A stretch of DNA of 64,000 nt from NCBI GenBank assembly GCA_029055565.1, contig JAIDCZ010000007.1, forward strand, positions 29,734-93,733, in the 5' to 3' direction. Source of the stretch: Clostridiales bacterium (GTDB taxonomy: Bacteria > Bacillota > Clostridia > Christensenellales > Pumilibacteraceae). The notes below the pieces were generated by a model that saw nothing but the letters and a program-made list of their open reading frames with translations, made no database searches and had not been told where the DNA came from. Shown piece after piece: positions 1 to 9,315 of this stretch (position 1 is the first letter of the stretch; every line of letters begins with the position of its first letter). The position numbers were made by a program, and so were the translations under genes.

Positions 1-1
1 G

Positions 2-673
2 GAGCGCGAGGCCAAAAACCGCGGGTATTCGCTTAGTGACTTGTTCGTTCAAAAGTGGCTCGATACGATTATGCTGCGGTATTCGTTTTCTTCCGTAAAC
101 GATTTGTACGCATCCATCGGCTACGGCGCGTATACGCCCAATCAAATACTGCTAAAGCTGATAGATCTTTATAAGCGCGAGCATCCCGTAGTGCCCGAAA
201 ATATAGTAAGCACCACCGTAACTAAGGTTGACGGACAAGGCATCGTCGTAAACGGACACAGCGATATGCTTGTGCGCATGGCAAAGTGCTGTTCGCCGGT
301 CCCCGGTGACGGCATAGTGGGATATATTTCGCGCGGGCGCGGCGTTACCATTCATCGTGATAATTGTCCAAACGTAAGGAATGCGGAGGACTATCGACTG
401 ATAGAAGCGCATTGGAGCGGTAATAAGTGCGCGCCGTTCGTCGCGTCGCTTACCGTAGAATGTCAAGACTCCGGTGGCGTGCTTGCGCGCATAACCAAAG
501 CGGTGTCCGACATGAAGGTGTTTATCGAATCGCTTTCCGCGCGGTCGGACAAGGCCAACCACGGCGTTATTTCGCTTAGCGTGCGCATAACGTCGCCAGA
601 GCAGCTCGATATGGTTATCAACAAAATAAAGGGCTTGCGCAACGTCGACAAGGTTTACCGTACGGTAAAATAG
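2..673 (+). CDS. relA: RelA/SpoT (p)ppGpp synthetase/hydrolase, C-terminal part (5' truncated by window edge)
   Basis: The reading frame is open from base 2, so the gene starts before the window. Visible is the regulatory C-terminal half of a long RSH protein: a helical segment (IGYGAYTPNQIL), the conserved-cysteine region (CCSPVPGD...GYISRGRGVTIHRDNCPN) and a C-terminal ACT domain (NHGVISLSVRI) ending at a TAG stop. These regions bind stalled ribosomes or deacylated tRNA and control synthesis and hydrolysis of the alarmone. The catalytic HD and synthetase domains are outside the window, so Rel cannot be distinguished from RelA or SpoT; a Firmicute would be expected to carry a bifunctional Rel. 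An MBL-fold hydrolase follows after 9 bases, probably in the same operon. Confidence 0.93.
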   Translation, partial: EREAKNRGYSLSDLFVQKWLDTIMLRYSFSSVNDLYASIGYGAYTPNQILLKLIDLYKREHPVVPENIVSTTVTKVDGQGIVVNGHSDMLVRMAKCCSPVPGDGIVGYISRGRGVTIHRDNCPNVRNAEDYRLIEAHWSGNKCAPFVASLTVECQDSGGVLARITKAVSDMKVFIESLSARSDKANHGVISLSVRITSPEQLDMVINKIKGLRNVDKVYRTVK

Positions 674-682
674 GTAATCAGC

Positions 683-1297
683 ATGATTATAGATTGCATA
701 GAAACGAGCAAAAACTATACCGATACGTATTTGATTATAGAGGGGAGCGACGCATTAGTCGTTGACCCCGGCGGTAATTACGAATTTATTATTTCGCGTT
801 TGGCTATGCACGGCGCTACGGCTAAGTACGTGCTTATCACTCATTGGCACTTCGATCATGTGGGCGCAGTGGCTCAGCTTGCCGAAAGCGGTGCCAAGGT
901 GTATATTTCCGCAATAGATTACGACTTGCTGGTAAAGGGTGACTTTTACGTAGACCTCGGAATTTTCGGTGAACGCGTTTTGCCGTTTACCGCCGACGTT
1001 ACGGTGAGCGACGGCGACAAGCTCTGCCTTTGCAACCATAATTTTACCGTTATTGCAACGCCGGGACACAGCCCCGGAGGGGTTTGTTACGTAATGGACG
1101 GCGATTGTATCTTTTCGGGTGATACACTGTTTTGGCGCAGTATGGGTCGTACCGATTTTCCGTTATGCTCGCATTCCGAATTGGTTAGCTCGATAAAACG
1201 GCTGTTTGCACTCGACGGCGATTACAAGGTATATCCCGGCCACGGCAAAAGCACCACGCTCGACTACGAGCGCAAAAACAATCCTTATGTTCATTGA
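683..1297 (+). CDS. MBL-fold metallo-hydrolase (glyoxalase II-like)
   Basis: A 204-residue metallo-beta-lactamase-fold hydrolase. The metal-binding signature is THWHFDHVGA (about residue 53), followed by TPGHSPGG, SGDTLFWRSMGRTD and the final YPGHGKST histidine, the spacing expected for a dinuclear metal site. No signal peptide is visible, so it is cytoplasmic. Family members hydrolyse thioesters such as S-lactoylglutathione, but in Clostridia the substrate is usually unknown. It sits between relA/spoT and hemZ, an arrangement common in Firmicutes, and its end overlaps the hemZ start by 11 bases, indicating translational coupling. Confidence 0.9.
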   Translation: MIIDCIETSKNYTDTYLIIEGSDALVVDPGGNYEFIISRLAMHGATAKYVLITHWHFDHVGAVAQLAESGAKVYISAIDYDLLVKGDFYVDLGIFGERVLPFTADVTVSDGDKLCLCNHNFTVIATPGHSPGGVCYVMDGDCIFSGDTLFWRSMGRTDFPLCSHSELVSSIKRLFALDGDYKVYPGHGKSTTLDYERKNNPYVH

Positions 1298-2657
1298 TAT
1301 AAAACAAAACACCGAGTTATTAGACGTAGCCAAGCTTTTTTACTTTGGTGATTGTCCCGATATATCGCTGTCGGTTGACGGCAATTCATTTTCGGTAAAT
1401 ATAGACGGCAAACCAACGACGCGCGTATACGACGATAGTTGTTATAGCGTAATTCCAAACGCGCACAGGGTACAACGCTTGTCAAAAATAGCCGTATACG
1501 ACGCACTGTGCGATTATACTGGGCGTGTTATGCCGTGGGGCGCGTTGACCGGCGTTCGGCCGACCAAGCTGTTTTACGAATGCTTACGCGCGGGAAACGA
1601 CGCGCAAGCGGCAACGGCGCTTATGCAAAAGGTTTACCGCATTAGTCAAGCGCGCGCCGATGTACTGAACGGAATCGTTAAAGCTCAGCAAGGCAAAGTA
1701 TTCTTTTCCGACGATTACTATAATCTGTACGTACATATTCCGTATTGCACCACGCGTTGCAGTTATTGCTCGTTCGTTTCGTTGCCTATTTATAAATGCA
1801 AACAGCAGTCTTACGACTACGTAAAGCTGTTGTGCGAAGAGATTAAAAGTTCTACGGCATTTCTTGCCGCACGCGGAAAAAAGCTGTTGTCCGTGTATAT
1901 CGGCGGGGGAACGCCGACCGCACTCGACGAAAAAGCGCTCGAAGCGTTGCTTGCGGCTATTGACGTAAGCGGCGTGGAGTATACGTGCGAAGCCGGTAGA
2001 CCGGACACTGTTACAAAGGAAAAGTGCGAAATTATGAAGGCGCGCGGCGTGACGAGGGTTTGTGTAAATCCGCAAACACTAAACGACAAAACGCTTGCAA
2101 AGATAGGCCGTAGTCATACCGTAAAGCAGTTTTACGACGCGTACGAGTGCGTTAAAAGCTTTGGGTTCGATATTAACTGCGATCTTATTGCCGGCTTGGA
2201 GGACGAAACGCCCGAGGACTTTATTCGGTCTTACGACGGCATTATGCGGCTTGCGCCACACAATATTACAGTGCACTCGCTATCAAAAAAGAACGGCAGT
2301 GCAATTAGGTACACTAACGGTGAGAACGAGGGGACCGTACAAATGCTTAACTACGTTCTTGCCCATATGAATGGTTATAATCCGTACTACTTGTATCGGC
2401 AAAAGCGCCAAGCTTGCAATTTGGAGAACATCGGTTTATCCTTGCCAAACAAGGAATGCGTAAACAATATTACGACTATGGAGGAAACGGTAAGCGTGGT
2501 TGCGTGCGGCGCCGGTGCAATTTCCAAGCTTGTTAAAGACGGCAAAATCGTTAGGCATGCGAACGTGCGTGACGTGGGGTTGTATCTTGCAGAATACGAC
2601 TACAGACTTAAAGCCAAGCACGATTGTTTTACAAACGTGTTGGACAATGGCGTATAA
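1287..2657 (+). CDS. hemZ: HemZ-family radical SAM protein (coproporphyrinogen III oxidase-like)
   Basis: A radical SAM protein of about 456 residues. The Fe-S motif CTTRCSYCSF lies in the middle (near residue 151), followed by YIGGGTPTALDE and the ITVHSLSKKNGSAI region characteristic of the HemZ branch. The N-terminal extension with GALTGVRPTKLFYE distinguishes HemZ from HemN and HemW. The ATG at 1287 is chosen because it gives the usual HemZ length and overlaps the preceding stop by 11 bases; the frame stays open further upstream, inside the MBL gene. Oxygen-independent coproporphyrinogen oxidation is the family annotation, but many anaerobes with HemZ lack a full haem pathway, so the true substrate is uncertain. 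Confidence 0.85.
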   Translation: MFIDIKQNTELLDVAKLFYFGDCPDISLSVDGNSFSVNIDGKPTTRVYDDSCYSVIPNAHRVQRLSKIAVYDALCDYTGRVMPWGALTGVRPTKLFYECLRAGNDAQAATALMQKVYRISQARADVLNGIVKAQQGKVFFSDDYYNLYVHIPYCTTRCSYCSFVSLPIYKCKQQSYDYVKLLCEEIKSSTAFLAARGKKLLSVYIGGGTPTALDEKALEALLAAIDVSGVEYTCEAGRPDTVTKEKCEIMKARGVTRVCVNPQTLNDKTLAKIGRSHTVKQFYDAYECVKSFGFDINCDLIAGLEDETPEDFIRSYDGIMRLAPHNITVHSLSKKNGSAIRYTNGENEGTVQMLNYVLAHMNGYNPYYLYRQKRQACNLENIGLSLPNKECVNNITTMEETVSVVACGAGAISKLVKDGKIVRHANVRDVGLYLAEYDYRLKAKHDCFTNVLDNGV

Positions 2658-2692
2658 ATTACTGTACATTCGGCGGGTTTTGGTGTATAATT

Positions 2693-3991
2693 ATGTCGAT
2701 GAATAATTACTTTATCTATACGTATGGTTGTCAAATGAACGTCCACGAATCGGAAAAGCTCGCCGGCATATTGCAGTCGCGCGGGTATTTGCCGTGCCAA
2801 AGCGTGGAGGATGCGGACGTAATAGTGCTTAACACGTGCTGTGTACGCGAAACCGCCGAAACCAAGGTGTACGGACATTTGGGCAGAATTAAAAGCCAAA
2901 AGAAGCAAGGCGCTATTATAGCCGTTTGCGGTTGTATGACTCAGCAACCCAACGCGGCTGAAAAACTGGTCAAGCGTTGTCCGTTTGTAAATATAGTTAT
3001 AGGCACGTTCAATCAGCCGCGACTGGGCGATTATTTGGATAGGTTTATTCAAACCGGCACGCGCGTTATAGAGGTGTGGGCGTCCGAAAAAGACGGTGAT
3101 TGCGCGGAAAACTCTTCGCCGGTGCGTTCGTCCGGCATCAACGCGTGGGTCAATATTATGTACGGCTGTAACAACTTTTGCACGTACTGCATAGTTCCGT
3201 ACGTTCGCGGCAGAGAGCGTTGCCGCCCGATAGACGATATTATTGCAGACGTAGACAAGCTGTTGAGCAACGGCTACAAGCAAATTACGTTGCTCGGCCA
3301 AAACGTGAATTCGTATAATTATCAAGGCAAAACGTTTACAGATTTGTTGAAGGAGCTTGAAAGCGATACCAAGTATCGGCTCAAGTTTATGACGTCGCAT
3401 CCCAAGGATATTTCGCCGGAGCTGGCGCAAATAATATACGACTCAAAGGTTCTCAGTCACAGCTTGCATTTGCCGGTTCAAGCTGGTAGCGACCGCATAC
3501 TGCAAGCCATGAATAGGCATTACACGCGCGACGAGTATTTGAAAAAGATTTCGGCGTTCCGTTCGCTTATGCCCGATATTGGTTTAAGCTCTGACGTCAT
3601 GGTAGGATTTCCGACAGAAACCGATGACGATTTTTTGCAGACCTTGGATTTGGTTGAGCGCGTAAAGTACAACAATTTGTTTATGTTCATTTATTCGCGA
3701 CGTAGCGGCACGCCCGCCGATTCTATGCCACAGCTCGATTACGACGTTAAGCAGAAGCGTATAGATAGGCTGATTAAATTCCAGTTTGAAATATCCAAAC
3801 AACTCGCTTTGGCCGTGGTAGGGCGCACGGCGGAAGTGCTAGTATCCGACAAGGACGGTAACAAGTGCTACGGAAAGTCGGAAACAGACGCCGCAATAAC
3901 GTTTGAAAGCGACAGCGCCGAGGTAGGCGACTTCGTGCGCGTAAAAATCGTATCGGCAAAGAATGCCAATTTAACCGGCGAGGTGGTGTAA
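2693..3991 (+). CDS. miaB: tRNA-2-methylthio-N6-dimethylallyladenosine synthase MiaB
   Basis: Methylthiotransferase of about 432 residues that converts i6A37 to ms2i6A37 in tRNAs reading UNN codons. The N-terminal UPF0004 domain has its cluster cysteines in YGCQMNVHESEK, NTCCVRETAE and CGCMTQQ. The radical SAM motif is CNNFCTYCIVPYVRGRE, and a TRAM domain closes the protein (GRTAEVLVSD onward). The start is ATG 2693 or the second ATG at 2699; the frame is open further upstream into hemZ, but homology begins at the FIYTYGCQMN strand. The substrate-making enzyme MiaA is encoded three genes downstream in the same strand cluster. A second methylthiotransferase, MtaB, lies at 19.2-20.5 kb. Confidence 0.95.
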   Translation: MSMNNYFIYTYGCQMNVHESEKLAGILQSRGYLPCQSVEDADVIVLNTCCVRETAETKVYGHLGRIKSQKKQGAIIAVCGCMTQQPNAAEKLVKRCPFVNIVIGTFNQPRLGDYLDRFIQTGTRVIEVWASEKDGDCAENSSPVRSSGINAWVNIMYGCNNFCTYCIVPYVRGRERCRPIDDIIADVDKLLSNGYKQITLLGQNVNSYNYQGKTFTDLLKELESDTKYRLKFMTSHPKDISPELAQIIYDSKVLSHSLHLPVQAGSDRILQAMNRHYTRDEYLKKISAFRSLMPDIGLSSDVMVGFPTETDDDFLQTLDLVERVKYNNLFMFIYSRRSGTPADSMPQLDYDVKQKRIDRLIKFQFEISKQLALAVVGRTAEVLVSDKDGNKCYGKSETDAAITFESDSAEVGDFVRVKIVSAKNANLTGEVV

Positions 3992-3992
3992 C

Positions 3993-6572
3993 ATGGCCTT
4001 ATCACCGATGATGAAGCAGTACCAACAGATTAAAAACGATTATCCGGACACTATTCTTATGTTTAGGCTGGGTGATTTTTACGAGATGTTTTTCGATGAT
4101 GCCGTAACCGCGTCGAGGGAGCTTGACCTAACGCTGACCGGTAGGGCTTGCGGCAATAACCAGCGCGCGCCTATGTGTGGAGTGCCGTATCACGCCGTGC
4201 AGACGTACATATCCAAACTGCTCAAAAAGGGTTATAAGGTAGCTATATGCGAGCAGAACGGCACCGAACCGATTGACGGCAACAAGATTGTCGAGCGCAA
4301 CGTTACGCGTATAATAACCGGCGGTACTATTACCGATACGGACAGCTTGAGCGACGACAAAAACAACTATCTCATGTCGCTGTATTTGGACGACAGCGGC
4401 GTAGGCGCGGTATGGACGGATATTACCACCGCCGAAACGTACAATCACTTTATTCCGTGTCCTGTAAAGGTCAAGCTTAACGACTTGTTGTTGCGCATAA
4501 AGCCGGCGGAGATTATTGCTAACTCCAAAATGATGGAGGAGAGCGTGGAACTTTCCGCAGTTAAGTACGGATCGGTATGCACGCTGTCGCAGTATGACGA
4601 CGCAAAGTTCGATTTCGAAACTGCAAAGAGCACTTTGACCGGCGTTATTGACGAACGAGAATTAAAAGCGCTTTGCAAAACTCCCGCATGCGTTTGCGCC
4701 GAGGGCGCGCTGATAGCGTACGTACGGCACAACCAGTTCCGCAACGACGTAAACATAGGCAGTAGCGAAAACTACGAGTCGGCGGCTTACGTGGATATTG
4801 ACGCCAATACGGCAAAAACGCTTGAGCTTGTTGAATCGCAAAGCCGAAAACGTGGCACTACGTTGCGCGATATTATTAACAAAACTTGCACGCCGATGGG
4901 CGACAGACAACTGCAAAAATGGATTTTGCGCCCGCTGTGCAACAAGGCCGAAATAGATAGGCGACTGGATGCGGTCGACGCGTTGTATAGCGATACGATA
5001 TTGCGCGAACGTTTGCGTTCTTCGCTGTCCCAAGTTAAGGACGTAGTGCGCATATCAGCCAACCTCGCTCTCGGTGAAATCAAGCCCAAGGACGTAACGG
5101 CGCTTAACGTGTCGTTCCATGCACTGCCCGAAATCAAGTCTGCACTCGAGCAAGCGCGTGCCGCTATGCTGTGCGAAGTAAACGACAGATTGACCGTTAT
5201 GTCTGACTTGACCGATTTGATAGATCGTGCCGTAGTTGTGCCCGAGGACGCCGACAAAAAAGAGGAAACGTACGTTATAAAAATGGGCTACGATTCCGTA
5301 CTTGACGAATATCGCACGCTCGTCAGCAGTTCGCGCAAGTTTATTGCGCAGATGGAAGCCGCCGAGCGCGAAAAAACTCAAATAAAAAATCTGCGTATTT
5401 CGTACAACCGACTTTTCGGGTACTTTATAGAGGTGCCACGCCAATTCGATTCCATGGTGCCGCAAAACTACCAGCGCAGACAAACGGTTGCCAATGCCGA
5501 GAGGTATATTACCAACGAGCTGAAGGAGCTGGAATACAAGGTTCTCAACGCCGCTGACCTTGCGGAAAAGCGGGAAAAGGAATTGTACGCCCAAGTGCTG
5601 GCTACGCTTAGGACTAAGTGTCCGATTATTAACGGACTGGGCAAGGCTATAGCCGATTTGGACTGCTTGGTATCGCTTGCAACGGTTGCAAAGCGCAACG
5701 GCTACTGCCGTCCGCAAATAACGACCGACGGTGAAATAGTTATAGCCGAGGGCAGACATCCGGTTGCAGAAACGCTTCCGTCCGACGAGCTGTTCGTGCC
5801 CAACAACACGGCTATGAACAAAAGCGATGCCAAGATTATGCTTATTACCGGTCCAAATATGGCTGGTAAAAGCTTGTATATGCGCCAAGTCGCGCTAATT
5901 ACGGTGCTCGCGCATATGGGCTCGTTCGTGCCGGCTAAGTCGGCTAATATCGGACTCGTAGACAAGGTGTTTACTCGTGTCGGCGCCAGCGATGATCTGT
6001 CTACCGGCCGAAGCACGTTTATGGTGGAAATGACTGAGGTAGCGTCCATACTGGAAAACGCCACCGACGACAGCCTTATTCTTTTTGACGAAATAGGCAG
6101 AGGTACTTCCACGTACGACGGACTAAGCATTGCTTGGGCTGTTATAGAACACATGTCGCAAAAGTACAATGCCAAAATATTATTTTCCACACACTTCCAC
6201 GAGCTTACCGAGCTTGAAGGGAGCATAGTCGGGCTTAAAAACTACAAGTTCACGGCCAAGGAAGCTGACGGCAATATCAAGTTCGTGCGCAAAATTATGC
6301 GCGGCAGTGCCAACAAAAGCTTCGGCATAGAGGTGTCCGCGCTTGCCGGACTTCCGCAAACCGTGCTAGACAGAGCGAAACAACTGTTGTCGCAACTGAT
6401 AAACGCGGACATAGCGCACAAGGCAAACGATACGCGCCAGCTTTCGCTGTTCGACAACGCTATGCAGTACGACGAGGTTATTCGCATACTCAGGGATATA
6501 GATGTAAACAATATTACGCCGCGCCACGCGCTTGATATACTTTGCGACCTAAAGGAAAAATTGCATAAATGA
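3993..6572 (+). CDS. mutS: DNA mismatch repair protein MutS
   Basis: Full-length 859-residue MutS. The N-terminal mismatch-binding domain has the FYEMF motif (about residues 29-33) whose Phe and Glu contact the mismatch. The ABC-type ATPase has Walker A GPNMAGKS, the signature region STFMVEM and Walker B LILFDEIGRGTSTYDG, followed by the composite-site motif STHFHEL. The protein starts two bases after the miaB stop codon and its last four bases overlap mutL (ATGA), so miaB-mutS-mutL-miaA is one compact operon. Nothing in the sequence suggests loss of function. Confidence 0.97.
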   Translation: MALSPMMKQYQQIKNDYPDTILMFRLGDFYEMFFDDAVTASRELDLTLTGRACGNNQRAPMCGVPYHAVQTYISKLLKKGYKVAICEQNGTEPIDGNKIVERNVTRIITGGTITDTDSLSDDKNNYLMSLYLDDSGVGAVWTDITTAETYNHFIPCPVKVKLNDLLLRIKPAEIIANSKMMEESVELSAVKYGSVCTLSQYDDAKFDFETAKSTLTGVIDERELKALCKTPACVCAEGALIAYVRHNQFRNDVNIGSSENYESAAYVDIDANTAKTLELVESQSRKRGTTLRDIINKTCTPMGDRQLQKWILRPLCNKAEIDRRLDAVDALYSDTILRERLRSSLSQVKDVVRISANLALGEIKPKDVTALNVSFHALPEIKSALEQARAAMLCEVNDRLTVMSDLTDLIDRAVVVPEDADKKEETYVIKMGYDSVLDEYRTLVSSSRKFIAQMEAAEREKTQIKNLRISYNRLFGYFIEVPRQFDSMVPQNYQRRQTVANAERYITNELKELEYKVLNAADLAEKREKELYAQVLATLRTKCPIINGLGKAIADLDCLVSLATVAKRNGYCRPQITTDGEIVIAEGRHPVAETLPSDELFVPNNTAMNKSDAKIMLITGPNMAGKSLYMRQVALITVLAHMGSFVPAKSANIGLVDKVFTRVGASDDLSTGRSTFMVEMTEVASILENATDDSLILFDEIGRGTSTYDGLSIAWAVIEHMSQKYNAKILFSTHFHELTELEGSIVGLKNYKFTAKEADGNIKFVRKIMRGSANKSFGIEVSALAGLPQTVLDRAKQLLSQLINADIAHKANDTRQLSLFDNAMQYDEVIRILRDIDVNNITPRHALDILCDLKEKLHK

Positions 6573-8425
6573 AAATTAACAAGCTTCCCAGTGAAATATT
6601 CAATAGAATAGCCGCGGGCGAGGTGGTGGAAAGTCCCGCGTCAATAGTGAAAGAGCTTGCGGAAAACGCTATAGACGCAGGCGCGACGGAAATTTGCGTG
6701 TCCGTTCGCGGTGGTGGCATTGACAAGATTTCCATTACCGACAACGGTTGCGGCATAGATTTTGACGATATGCCTACGGCGTTTTTGCCGCACGCGACGA
6801 GCAAGATAAAGAATCTTGACGACTTGGACACCATAAGCACGCTCGGCTTTCGCGGTGAAGCCTTGCCGAGTATCGGCGCGGTTGCCGACGTAACTATGAT
6901 TTCGCGCACGGCAAACAGCGAAATAGGCGGTAAAATAGTGTACAAAGGCGGCAGACTTATATCACACGAGGAATGCGGCACGGGCCTTGGCACCACCGTG
7001 ACGGTAGAGAATCTGTTTGAACATATCCCCGCAAGAAAAAAGTTTTTGGCTAAGCCGTCGCGCGAGGAAACCAAAATATTCACGCTTATCGAGCACTTGG
7101 TTCTTTCCAATCCGGACATAGTGTTCAAGTTCGATAGCGAAACCAAGCACTTTTCTTCGCCGGGCGAGGGACTTAAAAGCGCGGTGTTTGCAGTCTATGG
7201 CGACGCGGTGCTAAAAAACACTGTGGAAGTAAATTTAACCGAAACGCCGGTTACCGTAACCGGTTTCACATGCTTACCTACGTACACTAAACCGTCGCGT
7301 AATTATCAAAATATAATTATTAACGGACGTTACGTGGAAAGCGTTGATATACAGTACGCTGTGTATTCGGTATATTCCGCGTATCTAATGAAGCGACAGT
7401 ACCCGCTGTTCGTTTTGCATATTACGATGCCGTACGATATGGTGGACGTAAACGTGCATCCGAGCAAAATGCAAGTTAAATTTGCCGATACGACCAAGAT
7501 TAAGTCTATAGTTGCTCGCGCAGTAAAGAATGCCGTCATGCCGCGGCTTACCGAGCCTAAAAAGCTCGATTTGATGGACGACGACTTTAAGGACGACTAC
7601 AAATCGAGCGGCAACGAACAGTACGGCAAGTCGTCGCACAATCTGTTTAAGTCATTTTTTCAATCCGTTCCATCGCAACCGTCTACACCGCAAGCCGCGG
7701 ATTTAGGCACTTTTGGGCCAGTGGGGAGCGGTGCGGATAATTTTGAGGACGAAGTTGAAAGCAAGCCGACGACTACGCAGACTATTGATTCATACACCGA
7801 TTTATACGAGCCGGTTGCCGACTTTACGCAAAAACAGCAAGTTTTTGCACCGGCGGAATGCACTTGCATAGGCAAGCTTTTCAACACGTATTTGATTTTG
7901 GAGCGTGGGGATTTGTGCTATTTTATCGATCAGCATGCCGCGCACGAAAAGCTGTTGTACGACAAGCTGTTAAAGAAATACGAGGAGAAGCGCTTGCAAA
8001 CCCAGCCGTTAATGATACCGTTCGTATTTGACGTTTCGGCTGCCGACGCCGAGCTTCTGAGTGAAAATACGAAGTTATTGGAAGATTGCGGTTTTGGTAT
8101 ATCTCCGTTTGGGGAATATACTTTTACGCTGTCGTATTTGCCGTACGAATGTGTTGGGATAGATTTGCAGCTGTTCGTTTCCGACATGCTGGCTCTTATC
8201 AATTCGCGCGAAAAAAGTCCTATGATTATGAAGGAGCGGCTTATGCAAGCGGCGTGTAAAGCGGCGGTCAAGGGTGAGATAGACGATTTAAATCAATCGG
8301 AAATCGACGCGCTTCTCGACGAAATGACTGCGCGCAACATAACGCTGTTTTGTCCGCACGGCAGACCTATAGTAATAGGCTTTACCAAAAAGGAGATAGA
8401 AAAGTGGTTCAAGCGCATCGTATAA
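6569..8425 (+). CDS. mutL: DNA mismatch repair protein MutL (endonuclease type)
   Basis: A 618-residue MutL. The GHKL ATPase has motifs ELAENAIDAGA, DNGCGID, TSKI and GFRGEALPSI. A low-complexity linker (about residues 350-420, rich in S, D, T and P) joins it to the dimerisation and endonuclease domain. That domain has DQHAAHEKLLYD, ACKAAVKG and CPHGRP, the metal-site motifs of nicking MutL proteins in bacteria lacking MutH. In the motif DQHA(x2)E(x4)E the last acidic residue is Asp instead of Glu, which should preserve charge. It overlaps mutS by 4 bases and miaA by 22 bases. Confidence 0.96.
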   Translation: MKINKLPSEIFNRIAAGEVVESPASIVKELAENAIDAGATEICVSVRGGGIDKISITDNGCGIDFDDMPTAFLPHATSKIKNLDDLDTISTLGFRGEALPSIGAVADVTMISRTANSEIGGKIVYKGGRLISHEECGTGLGTTVTVENLFEHIPARKKFLAKPSREETKIFTLIEHLVLSNPDIVFKFDSETKHFSSPGEGLKSAVFAVYGDAVLKNTVEVNLTETPVTVTGFTCLPTYTKPSRNYQNIIINGRYVESVDIQYAVYSVYSAYLMKRQYPLFVLHITMPYDMVDVNVHPSKMQVKFADTTKIKSIVARAVKNAVMPRLTEPKKLDLMDDDFKDDYKSSGNEQYGKSSHNLFKSFFQSVPSQPSTPQAADLGTFGPVGSGADNFEDEVESKPTTTQTIDSYTDLYEPVADFTQKQQVFAPAECTCIGKLFNTYLILERGDLCYFIDQHAAHEKLLYDKLLKKYEEKRLQTQPLMIPFVFDVSAADAELLSENTKLLEDCGFGISPFGEYTFTLSYLPYECVGIDLQLFVSDMLALINSREKSPMIMKERLMQAACKAAVKGEIDDLNQSEIDALLDEMTARNITLFCPHGRPIVIGFTKKEIEKWFKRIV

Positions 8426-9312
8426 AAGCGCTTGCATTGGTTGGTTGCACAGCCGTCGGAAAGTCCGCTACCGCGCTTAAGCTGGCCAAGCAATTCGGCG
8501 GTGAGATAATCGGCGCCGATTCAATGCAGATATACCGTGGATTCGATATCGGCACCGGCAAGCTGACTAAAGCCGAGTGCGACGGCGTTGTGCATAAAAT
8601 GATAGATATTGCTGACGGTGACGCCGATTTTTCGGTCGGGGAGTACGTAAATCTTGCCAAGTCGGAAATAGAGCGAACTCATAACGCCGGAAAGTTGCCT
8701 ATTATAGTCGGCGGTACGGGATTGTATGTGTACTCGTTGCTGTCCGGTTGTAACTTTGCAGACGCGCCCAAAGACGACAACGTTCGTACTGCGCTCAAGT
8801 TGATAGCACACTTTTTCGGTTCTAAGGCATTGCATCGTATGCTTACGCATATAGACCAAGAGTCGGCGGCAAAAATTTCGGCTAACGACTGCAAGCGCGT
8901 AATAAGAGCGCTGGAAATATTTTGTCTGCGCGGCCAAACCAAGTCGGAATCGGTTGCGCAAGAAAAACCTTACGACGACTTGACTATAGTGCTTACGCTT
9001 CCGCGCGATATGCTGTACGACAAAATAAATAGGCGCGTACACGCTATGTTCGACGACGGACTTGTAGCTGAAGTAAAATCGCTACTTCAATACAAAAATC
9101 ACACGTCTATGCAAGCGCTTGGGTATAAGCAAGTAGCCGCGGATATAGACGCGCCGCGCGAGGCGTTGGAACAGATTACAGCGCAAAAAACGCGCAACTA
9201 CGCCAAACGCCAAATGACGTACTTTAACGGAATGAAGTTAAACAAAGTATTTATCGACGCGCGCGACTACGATAGCGTTCAACATGCCGTCGAAAATTTT
9301 TTGGAGAATTGA
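8404..9312 (+). CDS. miaA: tRNA dimethylallyltransferase MiaA
   Basis: Transfers a dimethylallyl group to N6 of A37 in UNN-decoding tRNAs, making the substrate of MiaB. The P-loop is GCTAVGKS (starting near residue 12), followed by IGADSMQIYRGFDIGTGK and VGGTGLYVYSLL, typical of the family. The frame is open back to 8350, but I choose the GTG at 8404 because AGGAG lies 8 bases upstream (8391-8395) and because the family starts just before the P-loop strand. This gives about 302 residues and a 22-base overlap with mutL. Confidence 0.93.
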   Translation: MVQAHRIKALALVGCTAVGKSATALKLAKQFGGEIIGADSMQIYRGFDIGTGKLTKAECDGVVHKMIDIADGDADFSVGEYVNLAKSEIERTHNAGKLPIIVGGTGLYVYSLLSGCNFADAPKDDNVRTALKLIAHFFGSKALHRMLTHIDQESAAKISANDCKRVIRALEIFCLRGQTKSESVAQEKPYDDLTIVLTLPRDMLYDKINRRVHAMFDDGLVAEVKSLLQYKNHTSMQALGYKQVAADIDAPREALEQITAQKTRNYAKRQMTYFNGMKLNKVFIDARDYDSVQHAVENFLEN

Positions 9313-9315
9313 ATT

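Noticed and set aside
2600..3430. 276-codon minus-strand open frame
   Set aside because: Antisense to miaB and the end of hemZ; low-complexity composition and no motif.
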